Shown piece by piece: positions 1 to 7,030 of a DNA stretch of 54,832 nt; positions within the stretch are counted from its first letter, which is position 1, and each line of letters opens with the position of its first letter. The notes beneath the pieces are model-generated. The model searched no databases. It worked only from the letters and a program-made list of their open reading frames with translations, and was not told the DNA's origin. The translations under genes were made by a program, and so were the position numbers. The stretch comes from Firmicutes bacterium UBA5774 (GTDB lineage Bacteria > Bacillota > Clostridia > Peptostreptococcales > Anaerovoracaceae). The stretch lies in the NCBI GenBank assembly GCA_002418625.1, contig DIEM01000022.1:34079-88910 (forward strand). The letters are read 5' to 3'.

Positions 1-323
1 AGAAGGTCGCGATCGATTTTCAAAAGTCCGTCCACGTCCGCCTTCAATTCGACCTTGCCTTCGACAGGATCCGCAAATGATATGCCACTTCCGGTTATAG
101 CTTTCGCGATCCTGAGCGCAGCGTCATTCTCATGGACAAATCCTTTTTTGAGATTCCAGACGTAGACATGGTCCTTGCCCAGATCCATCAAGGCCGGCAC
201 ATCCTCCTGGCTTATGATATGGCCTCTCTTGAATGCCCGCCCCTTGAATTCGTTAGGGATGATCCTTGTGATGTCGTGGCACAAAGCCATACCGACCGCT
301 TCCCTGACATGTACTACTTCCAC
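1..323 (-). CDS. Molybdopterin-binding protein (MoeA/MoaB-like), N-terminal part
   Basis: The reading frame is open from 323 down to the window edge, so only about 107 N-terminal residues are visible. They contain VREAVGMALCHDITRI and a KRGHII/DVPALMDLGK stretch. These are typical of the N-terminal region of molybdopterin-binding proteins related to MoeA in anaerobic Firmicutes. I chose the GTG at 323 because a GTGGGG purine stretch lies about 6 nt upstream; an in-frame GTG 12 nt further up is possible. The family binds or inserts the molybdenum/tungsten cofactor in the cytoplasm, which fits the neighbouring transport locus. An intrinsic terminator and a structured leader precede it, suggesting attenuation control. 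The C-terminal domain is outside the window, so the exact subfamily is unresolved. Confidence 0.75.
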   Translation of the reverse strand, partial: MEVVHVREAVGMALCHDITRIIPNEFKGRAFKRGHIISQEDVPALMDLGKDHVYVWNLKKGFVHENDAALRIAKAITGSGISFADPVEGKVELKADVDGLLKIDRDL

Positions 324-345
324 TTTTTTCCCCACTTTCCGATCA

Positions 346-377
346 TAAAAAAGCCTGCCCCGAAAAGGGGCAGGCTT
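346..377 (-). terminator. Intrinsic terminator in the leader of the molybdopterin gene
   Basis: An 11-bp perfect stem (351-361 with 367-377) closes a 5-nt loop and is followed on the minus strand by a T-run (347-352). It lies only about 25 nt upstream of the GTG at 323 and reads toward that gene. It is therefore positioned as a conditional terminator (attenuator), not as the end of an upstream gene. Confidence 0.75.
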
Positions 378-560
378 CATTTCAACTCATGAAATGCAAC
401 TCCAATCAATACATCAAACCCTTCCGGCAATGCAGCCGGAGCGTCAAGATGCGAGCATCAGCGCCTTCTCCTTTCCAAACACGGGAGACCTGTCCGTTTC
501 CAGACAAACCCACGACTCCCTGCCATAGCGATACAGCCACAGGCACAAGAGCTTCAGAGA
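378..560 (-). ncRNA. Candidate riboswitch leader (Mo/W cofactor type suspected)
   Basis: Read on the minus strand, this stretch can fold into a compact domain. A closing helix GUGCCU/AGGCGC (541-546 with 461-466) encloses two hairpins. One has a GGGAG/CUCCC base, and its inner GUCUG/CGGAC stem is capped by a GAAA tetraloop. A further stem with CCGGC/GCCGG follows, and then the terminator at 346-377. The arrangement aptamer-like fold, terminator, molybdopterin gene matches the logic of known Moco riboswitches. I worked this out by hand pairing, not with a covariance model, so the family name is a guess. Confidence 0.4.
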
Positions 561-659
561 ATTATTCAGTTTTCCAAACTATACCTTTTTAGAGTTTATC
601 AGCAGTTCCGCGTCCGTGTCAATCAAAAAGTCACGTTGCCGCATAATTATTACGTTCAT

Positions 660-688
660 GATAAACCTTATAATTAATATAATGTCAA
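660..688 (-). promoter_or_regulatory. Possible promoter with TTATA-N5-TATAA dyad (molybdopterin gene)
   Basis: On the minus strand a consensus TTGACA (683-688) is followed after 17 bp by a weak -10, TTTATC (660-665). The spacer contains an inverted repeat TTATA-N5-TATAA at 668-682. A similar TTATA-N6-TATAA dyad lies behind the modA promoter at 6841-6856, so a shared Mo/W-responsive regulator could bind both. The start of the roughly 330-nt leader would be near 653. The region is A+T-rich, so chance matches are likely. Confidence 0.35.
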
Positions 689-875
689 GCCCTCTTTTAA
701 AAAATGACAGAGGTTTTTCAATGGCAGATTGAAAATCAAGAAATCCGTCAGATTGGAGAATATGCTGTTTGAGAAAATGAAGCATTGATCGATTGAATCT
801 ATGTTGTCGGTATAGCATTATTTATTAAATCACTATATAATTTATTTAACGAATTTAATCAAAGAAGGTGGTTCA

Positions 876-1397
876 ATGAATAAGGATGTCCTTTATACTC
901 CCGAGGAGATCGCACAAAGACTCAAAATCACAAAAAACACCGTGTATGAAATGATCAAGCGCGGTGATCTAGACGCCCATCGCATCGGTAAGCATCTTCG
1001 CATATCGGAAGCCCAGTTCGAGTTGTACCTGCTGCGGTCCAAAGGCTCGGAAAACACCTATGTGGCGACTTTGTCCGCGGAGCATGGCGAAACATTGGCT
1101 CATATAGGCCCGGTCGCGATCTGTGTGAATACGGACTTATCCGGGGAAGTGAAAGTGTCGATAAGGCCCGAGGATATCATCCTGAGCAAGGATATGATTG
1201 TCAGCAGCGCGAGAAATATCCACAAAGGAGTCGTAACCGATATCGTAGATGTCGGAAGCAGCGCAAAAGTGATTCTCGACATCGGAATTTCGATGGCGGC
1301 GCATATCACCAAAAATTCTTTGAATGAAATGGATATTCAGAAGGGAATGGCGCTCTACGCCATTTTTAAGACGATGTCTGTGAATGTTTTTAAATGA
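876..1397 (+). CDS. HTH-TOBE regulator, probable molybdate/tungstate sensor
   Basis: This 173-residue protein joins an N-terminal excisionase/MerR-like helix-turn-helix (about residues 5-55, with YTPEEIAQRLKITKNTVYEM) to a C-terminal TOBE/Mop-type domain (about 95-173, with RPEDIILS). The TOBE part closely resembles the C-terminus of the ATPase at 4001-5044 (RPEDIIIA). TOBE domains bind molybdate or tungstate oxyanions, and an HTH fused to one is the logic of ModE. An AGAAGGTGG ribosome binding site precedes the ATG, and a TATAAT lies at 836-841. It probably regulates the neighbouring uptake operon and molybdopterin gene. The HTH type differs from classical ModE. Confidence 0.75.
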   Translation: MNKDVLYTPEEIAQRLKITKNTVYEMIKRGDLDAHRIGKHLRISEAQFELYLLRSKGSENTYVATLSAEHGETLAHIGPVAICVNTDLSGEVKVSIRPEDIILSKDMIVSSARNIHKGVVTDIVDVGSSAKVILDIGISMAAHITKNSLNEMDIQKGMALYAIFKTMSVNVFK

Positions 1398-1446
1398 TAT
1401 ATTTCTTCGGCCGGCAGCCGCAAGAAATGCCGCCGAAAGATGGATG

Positions 1447-1483
1447 CTGCCGCCCTAGGCATGGACACCATGCCTGGCGGCAG
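1447..1483. terminator. Large hairpin between convergent genes
   Basis: CTGCCGCC and AGGCATGG (1447-1454, 1457-1464) pair with CCATGCCT and GGCGGCAG (1468-1483), giving 16 bp with a 2-nt bulge and a 3-nt loop. It sits between the convergent genes ending at 1397 and 1509. No U-run follows on either strand, so it may be an RNA 3'-end stabiliser or a weak bidirectional terminator. Confidence 0.45.
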
Positions 1484-1508
1484 TCACCCGATCAATACGC
1501 TTCCAGTG

Positions 1509-2273
1509 TCAAACCCTTATCGAAATCTTTTCGCCATACCTGATCATTTGCTTCATCCCGGCGCACTGGCTAATGCCTTCAAAGATAGCGTCTCTATTCG
1601 ATGGCAGCCATCTTGTCCCCGCAAGGACCGACACTTTCGTCTCTCTAAAGGCCTGCGGATATAAAGGCGTGCTCGAGCCTACCATAACCACATCCCTGGC
1701 ATTGGCGCAATGGTTCAGCAGATTTTCCAGGGTTCCGTTGATCATTGTTGCACTTGTTACAAAAACAAGCTGGCATTCAGGCAGAAGCTCATTCTGTAGG
1801 CTTTCCGGATATTCTCCGTCAGACAGCGTTTCACCCCGTTCGAATACCATTATTTTTTTGACCTTGCCCCTCAGCCTTGATATGACAGGGCCGATGTGTC
1901 CTATAACGCCGACAGTATCCTCAGGGAGGACATTGACGGAAAAAACGGCATCCGAATCGTCGGCCTGTTCATCCTGCGTAAGCTGATCAAAGTCAGCCAC
2001 AGCATTTAACACAGCTAATCCCAAAGCGGAAGCAATAACGCTTCTGCCCTGCAAGGCCCACTTCGCCGCTTCTTCAGCAGGCATCCCCGCAATTTTTCCG
2101 GCATTCGGGAGCGCCGTACACGCGTCCTTCACCTCATTCCGCAATACATAAGTCACACCGATCGACCCGTTGTCAAGCTCTACAGCCATCAATGACAATC
2201 CGATCCTTGCCTCTTTTATTTTCTTGCCTGCCAATGCTGGCAGCGCCAGTTCATAAACTCTTTCAATAATCAT
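1509..2273 (-). CDS. DUF4213/DUF364 protein (putative heavy-metal chelation)
   Basis: The 254-residue product resembles two-part proteins with a DUF4213 N-terminus (about 1-90, including LDNGSIGVTYVLRNE) and a DUF364 Rossmann-like C-terminus (about 115-250, with VGVIGHIGPVISRLRG and MVGSSTPLYPQAF). The family is annotated as putative heavy-metal chelation and has no established reaction. It is the last gene of the minus-strand Mo/W operon, 57 nt after modD. A second, divergent DUF364 protein sits just before modD. A role in intracellular handling of molybdenum or tungsten is inferred from context only. Confidence 0.7.
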   Translation of the reverse strand: MIIERVYELALPALAGKKIKEARIGLSLMAVELDNGSIGVTYVLRNEVKDACTALPNAGKIAGMPAEEAAKWALQGRSVIASALGLAVLNAVADFDQLTQDEQADDSDAVFSVNVLPEDTVGVIGHIGPVISRLRGKVKKIMVFERGETLSDGEYPESLQNELLPECQLVFVTSATMINGTLENLLNHCANARDVVMVGSSTPLYPQAFRETKVSVLAGTRWLPSNRDAIFEGISQCAGMKQMIRYGEKISIRV

Positions 2274-2330
2274 AGAACCCTCCCATGCAATTATTCCTTC
2301 CCCGCCTCAAGCCGGCGATCCGGGCTGCAG

Positions 2331-3185
2331 TTAAGCTTCCGGACCCGCGTTTTCCATGACGGTTCCGATATCCACCGGTTTGCCATAGTAGACCGAGGAT
2401 GTCACAATGGCATCGATGCCGGTCTTGGCATATGCTTCAACATTGCTTATATTAATGCCTCCGGCAGCCAATACCAGTATGTTTTCCCGAATCTCCTTCA
2501 GCAATATTACTGCTTCATGCAGTTTCTCGGATTTGATCTTATCGAATTGTACGCCATCGGCACCGGCTTTGCAAGCCTTGATTGCATCTTCCATGTTTTC
2601 GACTTCAACAACGACTTTATTCTCGCAGGCCTTGATCTTTATCTCTCTCATATTTTCGAGCATCCGGTCCATACCGCCAATGAAGGTCAAATGCTGGGGA
2701 AATATCAGGGCTGATTCCGAAAGTCCCAGCCTGTGGGGAAATCCGCCGCCGGAAACAACAGCCTTGATCGACAGCTCCTTCGTGCCCGGGAACCCTTTTC
2801 TGGTCGTCACGACCTGTATGTCAGGATTTGCAGCCCTGGCATGTTCCAAAAACCTGCTTGTTCTGGTCGCGATTCCGGAAGCGTATTCCAGTATATTCAG
2901 TGATACCTTCCATGCCATATGCAGTTGTTCCGCAGCGCCCTCGCCTTCGATCAGCACCGTATTCGGCTTGACCTTCGTTCCCGAGCGCAGCCAGTTCACA
3001 GGAGCCACACCGAGCTTGCCAAAAATTCTGATCACCTCTTCCGTCCCGCAAATCACCGCCTCTTCTCTGCAGAAAAATCTGATTTTTCCTTTTTGCCCGG
3101 CAATGTCCAGTATGCAGCTTGTCAAATCTATATACGGAATATCCTCTTTGATAAACTTCTCCAATGTTTCATCCGATATGTACAT
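2331..3185 (-). CDS. modD: ModD, molybdenum-utilisation protein (quinolinate phosphoribosyltransferase-like)
   Basis: The roughly 284-residue protein matches the ModD branch of the nicotinate-nucleotide pyrophosphorylase (NadC) fold. It has an N-terminal domain with the acidic ISDETLEKFIKEDIPYIDLT start, and a barrel containing TTRKGFPGTKELSIKAV and LAAGGINISNVEAYA. ModD is found in molybdate transport operons but its reaction is not known. I prefer the ATG at 3185, which has GGGGGTGG 8 nt upstream, over the GTG at 3197. It is flanked by two DUF364 genes in the same operon, so the three probably act together. Confidence 0.85.
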   Translation of the reverse strand: MYISDETLEKFIKEDIPYIDLTSCILDIAGQKGKIRFFCREEAVICGTEEVIRIFGKLGVAPVNWLRSGTKVKPNTVLIEGEGAAEQLHMAWKVSLNILEYASGIATRTSRFLEHARAANPDIQVVTTRKGFPGTKELSIKAVVSGGGFPHRLGLSESALIFPQHLTFIGGMDRMLENMREIKIKACENKVVVEVENMEDAIKACKAGADGVQFDKIKSEKLHEAVILLKEIRENILVLAAGGINISNVEAYAKTGIDAIVTSSVYYGKPVDIGTVMENAGPEA

Positions 3186-3220
3186 GATAAAATCCACCCC
3201 CGCTAATATTCAAACCCATT

Positions 3221-3964
3221 TTATCGCGATAGCGGACACAGCCGCTCCAAATGATTGATATGCGCAAGCGCAGCGCATGTCGTCCCAAAAAAATATAATT
3301 TTTTTCCCTTGATTGCATCAAGGATGGCCCGGCTGGTTCCGTTGGCCAAAATCGTTCCCGTTACAAGCAGCACATCCGCAAAATCAATGAGTTTTTCAGT
3401 ATCGGCCAATCCATCCAAAACCTTCACCCCATAGCGGACTGTTCCGACGATATCTGAACTCAAATCAGTTATGCCCACCCGGCTTGCCCCGAAAACCCGA
3501 ACACAGTTTTCCAAGATAGCAGGCTGATAACCGATGATCCCGATATTGCACAGACCATGTTTTTCGAAAACAGCACGGCTGATTTTGTCGGCGCACTCCT
3601 CCGGCTCGTTGTTCATGCAATGTATCGTCTGTTTGACATAGCCCAATTTATGTGTCAGAGCGTTCAGGGTCGCGACCATCAGCGCATGATTGCCCGGCCG
3701 GTCATCGGCAAGATCCAGTAAATTTATGACTTTGCCCTGATAAACAATAGGATCGCCTGTAAAGGCCTGCCCCATGCTGCCATCTATTTCAGCCTGCAGC
3801 AGGACTTCCTTCCCCCTTAGCAGCGGAAAATCCTCCCGGTCCGGATGACCTATCGCTTCCTCATTCTTCAATGCTTTGCTGCTGATCCTGACATCCAGCA
3901 GATCCATACCGTCATTTTGATCAAGAAGCGATTTCAAAGCCTCTCTAGCGCCTACGAATTCCAT
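3221..3964 (-). CDS. DUF364-family protein (putative heavy-metal chelation)
   Basis: This 247-residue protein has the Rossmann-like DUF364 signature in its second half (GIIGYQPAILENCVRVFG at about residue 142, then VLLVTGTILANGTSRAIL). Its N-terminal half contains ADDRPGNHALMVATLNALTH. It follows the ATPase gene by 36 nt on the same strand, so it belongs to the Mo/W operon. It is only distantly related to the DUF364 protein at 1509-2273. The family has no confirmed enzymatic activity. I infer a metal- or cofactor-handling role from the operon. Confidence 0.65.
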   Translation of the reverse strand: MEFVGAREALKSLLDQNDGMDLLDVRISSKALKNEEAIGHPDREDFPLLRGKEVLLQAEIDGSMGQAFTGDPIVYQGKVINLLDLADDRPGNHALMVATLNALTHKLGYVKQTIHCMNNEPEECADKISRAVFEKHGLCNIGIIGYQPAILENCVRVFGASRVGITDLSSDIVGTVRYGVKVLDGLADTEKLIDFADVLLVTGTILANGTSRAILDAIKGKKLYFFGTTCAALAHINHLERLCPLSR

Positions 3965-4000
3965 ACTATTCTCCCTTCAATGCGGTCAATTTCGGCCGTC

Positions 4001-5044
4001 TTAAAATACATGAACTGCAGTTGTCTTGAAAACCGCCCATACGTTCGACCCTATTCCAAGATCCATCTCTTCCGAAGCTCTTCTTGTAATCAAAGCCGTC
4101 ATGACTATGCCTGCATCAAGAATCACTTTCACATAATGCCCCCTGGGGATCATCTTAACGATACGGGCGTTCAAAGTGTTTTGGGCACTGCTTGAAAAAC
4201 GCTCGTTTGCAATTATTATATCTTCCGGGCGGATCCCAATCCTGACCTTGCCCTTCAGCTCTGAAACGACTCTGATCTTTGCAAGCCCTATTTGGACATA
4301 TTGTCCGATTGCCTCATTCACAATCTCGCCGTTATATATGTTCCCCATGCCGACAAATTCAGCCACAAACTGTGACTTCGGCCTTCGAAATACATCTTCA
4401 GGCAGACCTGACTGCACGATTTCGCCATTGCGCATCACCCCCATGCGGTCGGCCAATACCAGTGCTTCATTGAAATCATGGGTTATATGGACAGTCGTTG
4501 TTTTGGTCTTCTGATGGATGCTTTTCAGTTCCTGCTGAAACAGTTCCTTGCTGCGCGGATCGAGCGCGCTCATTGGCTCGTCCAGAAGAAGCACCTTCGG
4601 TTCGGCGATCAGCGCTCTTGCAATGGCTGCCCTTTGCTGTTCTCCGCCGCTCAACGTTGAAGGATAACGCTTAAGTATATCTCCAATATTCAAAAGGCTG
4701 GTCATATGCTCAAGCTTGTCCTTGATTTCCTTCGGCGGTATTTTTTTCAGTTTTAAAGCAAAGATGATATTATTCTCAACATCCAAATGCGGAAACAACA
4801 TATAATCCTGATACACAAAGCCGATTCGTCGTTTCTCCGGATATTCGAATGTCACATTGCGTCCGTCGATCCAGATCTCGCCCTCATCGGGCTTATACAT
4901 CCCTGAGATGATTTCTAGAATCACCGTTTTACCGGTTCCGGTCGGGCCGAGTATCACAAAGTACTCATTATCATATATTGTTAAGCTGATATTCTTTAAT
5001 TTAAAATCCCCAAGCTGCTTGGAAACATTGCGCAAGTCGATCAT
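4001..5044 (-). CDS. modC: Molybdate/tungstate ABC transporter ATP-binding protein
   Basis: This is a 347-residue ABC ATPase with Walker A (GPTGTGKT, about residue 33), signature LSGGEQQRAAIARAL, Walker B (VLLLDEP) and an H-loop (HITHDFNEA). A C-terminal TOBE domain carries RPEDIIIA. It energises oxyanion import through the permease encoded 15 nt upstream. Sequence alone does not separate ModC, WtpC and TupC, so the substrate (molybdate or tungstate) is open. The TOBE domain is the same type as in the regulator at 876-1397, which suggests that transporter and regulator sense the same ligand. Confidence 0.9.
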   Translation of the reverse strand: MIDLRNVSKQLGDFKLKNISLTIYDNEYFVILGPTGTGKTVILEIISGMYKPDEGEIWIDGRNVTFEYPEKRRIGFVYQDYMLFPHLDVENNIIFALKLKKIPPKEIKDKLEHMTSLLNIGDILKRYPSTLSGGEQQRAAIARALIAEPKVLLLDEPMSALDPRSKELFQQELKSIHQKTKTTTVHITHDFNEALVLADRMGVMRNGEIVQSGLPEDVFRRPKSQFVAEFVGMGNIYNGEIVNEAIGQYVQIGLAKIRVVSELKGKVRIGIRPEDIIIANERFSSSAQNTLNARIVKMIPRGHYVKVILDAGIVMTALITRRASEEMDLGIGSNVWAVFKTTAVHVF

Positions 5045-5059
5045 GGCACACTCCTTGTA

Positions 5060-5920
5060 TTATTTGATTCGCGACATCGTGTCCTGCTTCATTCCGATCA
5101 TCTCAAAGGCAAAAAGCGAAAAAAGTGAAACGACAATCAAACATGTAGCTGACGCCATCGCCATTTCCAAATTTCCGACCGACATGTTTAGATACAGCGC
5201 AACCGGCAACGTCTCTGTAACCATCCTGGTCGCGCCCGCAACCATGAGCGCGCAGCCGAATTCTCCGATAGCCCTGGACCAACTGATCACGAGGCCCGCA
5301 ACGATACCGTTTTTGGCAAGTGGCAGCGTTACCTTGTAAAACGCCTGCCATTGCGAGCATCCTAATGTTCGGGCCACGAATTCCAGGCGCGGATTTATAT
5401 CAGCGAAGGTGGACTTCAAAACCCGCACCATATAAGGTGTGATAATGAAAAATTGAGCAAGTATGATTCCATTAACGGAAAAAATAAAATTAATGCCATG
5501 CTCAGCCAATGCCGCGCCAAACCGTGTTGTACCGAAAAGCAGCAGCAGAGCTACTCCGGAAACCAGCGGCGGCAGGGACAACGGTATATTTAGAATGACA
5601 TTAATGAATTTAGCACCCGGAATTTTAAAGCGCGCAAGGCCGTAAGCCGCCGGCAGCGCCATGAACAGGCAGATCACTGTTGAAGTGAAGGACGTAAAAA
5701 GGCTAAGGCGAATAGCAAATTGAATTTCACGACTTGAAACGCTTTGCGCAAATCCAGCAAGGCCTTTCCATACGACATGCGATAGGGCAATGAGAAAAAA
5801 GCCGAACAATAGCAAGACCATTATAAGTATAATGCCCTGGAATACCTTGTTATTGATTGGCCTGACGCAAACATTAACAGATGGATTATTGAATGCTTCA
5901 AGATCATGATTCGTTTCCAT
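5060..5920 (-). CDS. modB: Molybdate/tungstate ABC transporter permease
   Basis: The 286-residue membrane protein has about six hydrophobic segments. It carries the permease EAA-type loop around GCSQWQAFYKVTLPLAKNGI and the family-typical end SRAIGEFGCALMVAG. It would form the membrane channel of the oxyanion importer with the ATPase at 4001. The start has AGGGGAGA 6 nt upstream. It lies between modA (25 nt away) and modC (15 nt away) on the same strand, so the three form one transcription unit. Confidence 0.9.
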   Translation of the reverse strand: METNHDLEAFNNPSVNVCVRPINNKVFQGIILIMVLLLFGFFLIALSHVVWKGLAGFAQSVSSREIQFAIRLSLFTSFTSTVICLFMALPAAYGLARFKIPGAKFINVILNIPLSLPPLVSGVALLLLFGTTRFGAALAEHGINFIFSVNGIILAQFFIITPYMVRVLKSTFADINPRLEFVARTLGCSQWQAFYKVTLPLAKNGIVAGLVISWSRAIGEFGCALMVAGATRMVTETLPVALYLNMSVGNLEMAMASATCLIVVSLFSLFAFEMIGMKQDTMSRIK

Positions 5921-5945
5921 TATGAATCTCCCCTTTAAGACACCC

Positions 5946-6755
5946 TCATTCTATTTCCTTGAAGCCGTGTTCAACAAATATGGCTACGCCTGTCTCCGAG
6001 TGCATATACTCAACAAAGGATCGCGCGAGTGCTTCATTTTCCGTAAAGCCCAGAACACATGCGGAAGCTTTGTCAATCACATTTTGCTCTTCAGGAATCG
6101 CGATGACTTCAATGTCTTCGGATCCTGATCCAATATCTTCCCAGATCAAGCCCGCGTCTCCCTGTTTCATCGCCAGATGCATCACGATTTCATTGACCGT
6201 AGCATCTCTTGTCACCACATTGGAAGCGACGCTTTCTGTCAATCCATTCTTTTCGAATATTTTGGCTCCCTTTTTACCTATTGCATTCGTTTTTTCGTCT
6301 CCTAAAATCAGTTTGACACCCGGTTTTCCAAAATCGCCGAGACATGTGATCCCTGCTGGGTTGCCTGCGGGAACCGCTATGGCAGGTATATGATAAACGA
6401 GCTCCAAATAGTCGCAAGCAAAGCCCTTTTCCATTGCGATCTCCATGTCGTTATCCGACGCTCCGACAAATACGTCCCCTTGTTTGTTGATTTCCATCTG
6501 ACTCAGCAGCTGAGCACAACCGGCATAATTTAAATTGACTGTCGCTCCATATTCATTTTCGAATGCCTGGCCTATTTCGTCCATGGCACCGCTCAATCCG
6601 GCGCCGCTATGCACAAGCAGGATCTCCCCTTTATATTTCAGTTCTTGCGTCGCTCCATTATCTCCGGATGTGGCGGAACTCTCATCGGCTCCGCAGCCTG
6701 AAAGCGCGAAGACAGTTACTATTAAAAAAACCATCAGCACTAAATTTTTTTTCAT
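5946..6755 (-). CDS. modA: Molybdate/tungstate-binding lipoprotein
   Basis: The roughly 269-residue protein begins with a lipoprotein signal peptide (MKKN, a hydrophobic core, then lipobox LSGC). It continues as a ModA/WtpA-type periplasmic-binding fold: LLVHSGAGLSGAMDEIG, then QGDVFVGASDNDM. It would be lipid-anchored outside the membrane and deliver the oxyanion to the permease. I chose the ATG at 6755 (AGGAG 9 nt upstream) over the ATG 30 nt further up because it puts the basic start directly before the hydrophobic core. It is the first gene of the operon, behind a strong promoter. Specificity between molybdate and tungstate is not resolved. Confidence 0.88.
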   Translation of the reverse strand: MKKNLVLMVFLIVTVFALSGCGADESSATSGDNGATQELKYKGEILLVHSGAGLSGAMDEIGQAFENEYGATVNLNYAGCAQLLSQMEINKQGDVFVGASDNDMEIAMEKGFACDYLELVYHIPAIAVPAGNPAGITCLGDFGKPGVKLILGDEKTNAIGKKGAKIFEKNGLTESVASNVVTRDATVNEIVMHLAMKQGDAGLIWEDIGSGSEDIEVIAIPEEQNVIDKASACVLGFTENEALARSFVEYMHSETGVAIFVEHGFKEIE

Positions 6756-6840
6756 TTTCCCTTGCTCCTTTTTCCGATGCTTCACGACATGAAGCTAGCT
6801 AATCAATAATTCAAACATAACAAAAGAGAATAATAATGAA

Positions 6841-6856
6841 TTATATCGCACTATAA
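6841..6856 (-). promoter_or_regulatory. Operator-like dyad TTATA-N6-TATAA downstream of the modA promoter
   Basis: A perfect inverted repeat TTATA-TCGCAC-TATAA lies about 13-28 nt downstream of the predicted transcription start of the modA operon. It resembles half of the ModE operator logic (TATA arms around a 6-nt core). A similar dyad lies in the molybdopterin-gene promoter at 668-682. The likely binder is the HTH-TOBE protein at 876-1397. Confidence 0.45.
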
Positions 6857-6875
6857 CAAACTAAAATCAAATTTA

Positions 6876-6904
6876 ATTAAAACCAACTATCACCGCTTTG
6901 TCAA
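6876..6904 (-). promoter_or_regulatory. Sigma-A-type promoter of the modA operon
   Basis: On the minus strand TTGACA (6899-6904) is followed by a 17-bp spacer and TTTAAT (6876-6881). This is a near-consensus housekeeping promoter reading into modA, about 120 nt upstream of the start codon. Confidence 0.75.
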
Positions 6905-6928
6905 TACGTTTTTAATTTTATGGCTCAA

Positions 6929-6952
6929 TAAAAAAACAGTCTGACAGACTGC
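6929..6952 (-). terminator. Terminator of the TRAP transporter operon
   Basis: CAGTCTG and CAGACTG (6937-6943 and 6945-6951) form a compact hairpin followed on the minus strand by seven T residues (6930-6936). It lies about 80 nt after the stop of the TRAP large permease gene and just upstream of the modA promoter, so it separates the two operons. Confidence 0.75.
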
Positions 6953-7030
6953 TTTTATAAACCATATAGCCGCAAGGAAGGAATGGTATGCAGGGAACGC
7001 GAACGCGCCGCTCAACTTGTCTCCCTGTTA

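Noticed and set aside
461..546. Cobalamin riboswitch, suggested by a GAGACCTGTCC word on the plus strand
   Set aside because: The other conserved cobalamin boxes are missing and no gene lies downstream on that strand; the fold makes more sense on the minus strand.
704..772. 22-residue plus-strand reading frame in the regulator's upstream region
   Set aside because: There is no ribosome binding site and no recognisable feature; too short to support.
2407..3258. Plus-strand frame opposite modD
   Set aside because: It is serine/threonine-rich shadow translation without motifs; modD is clear on the minus strand.
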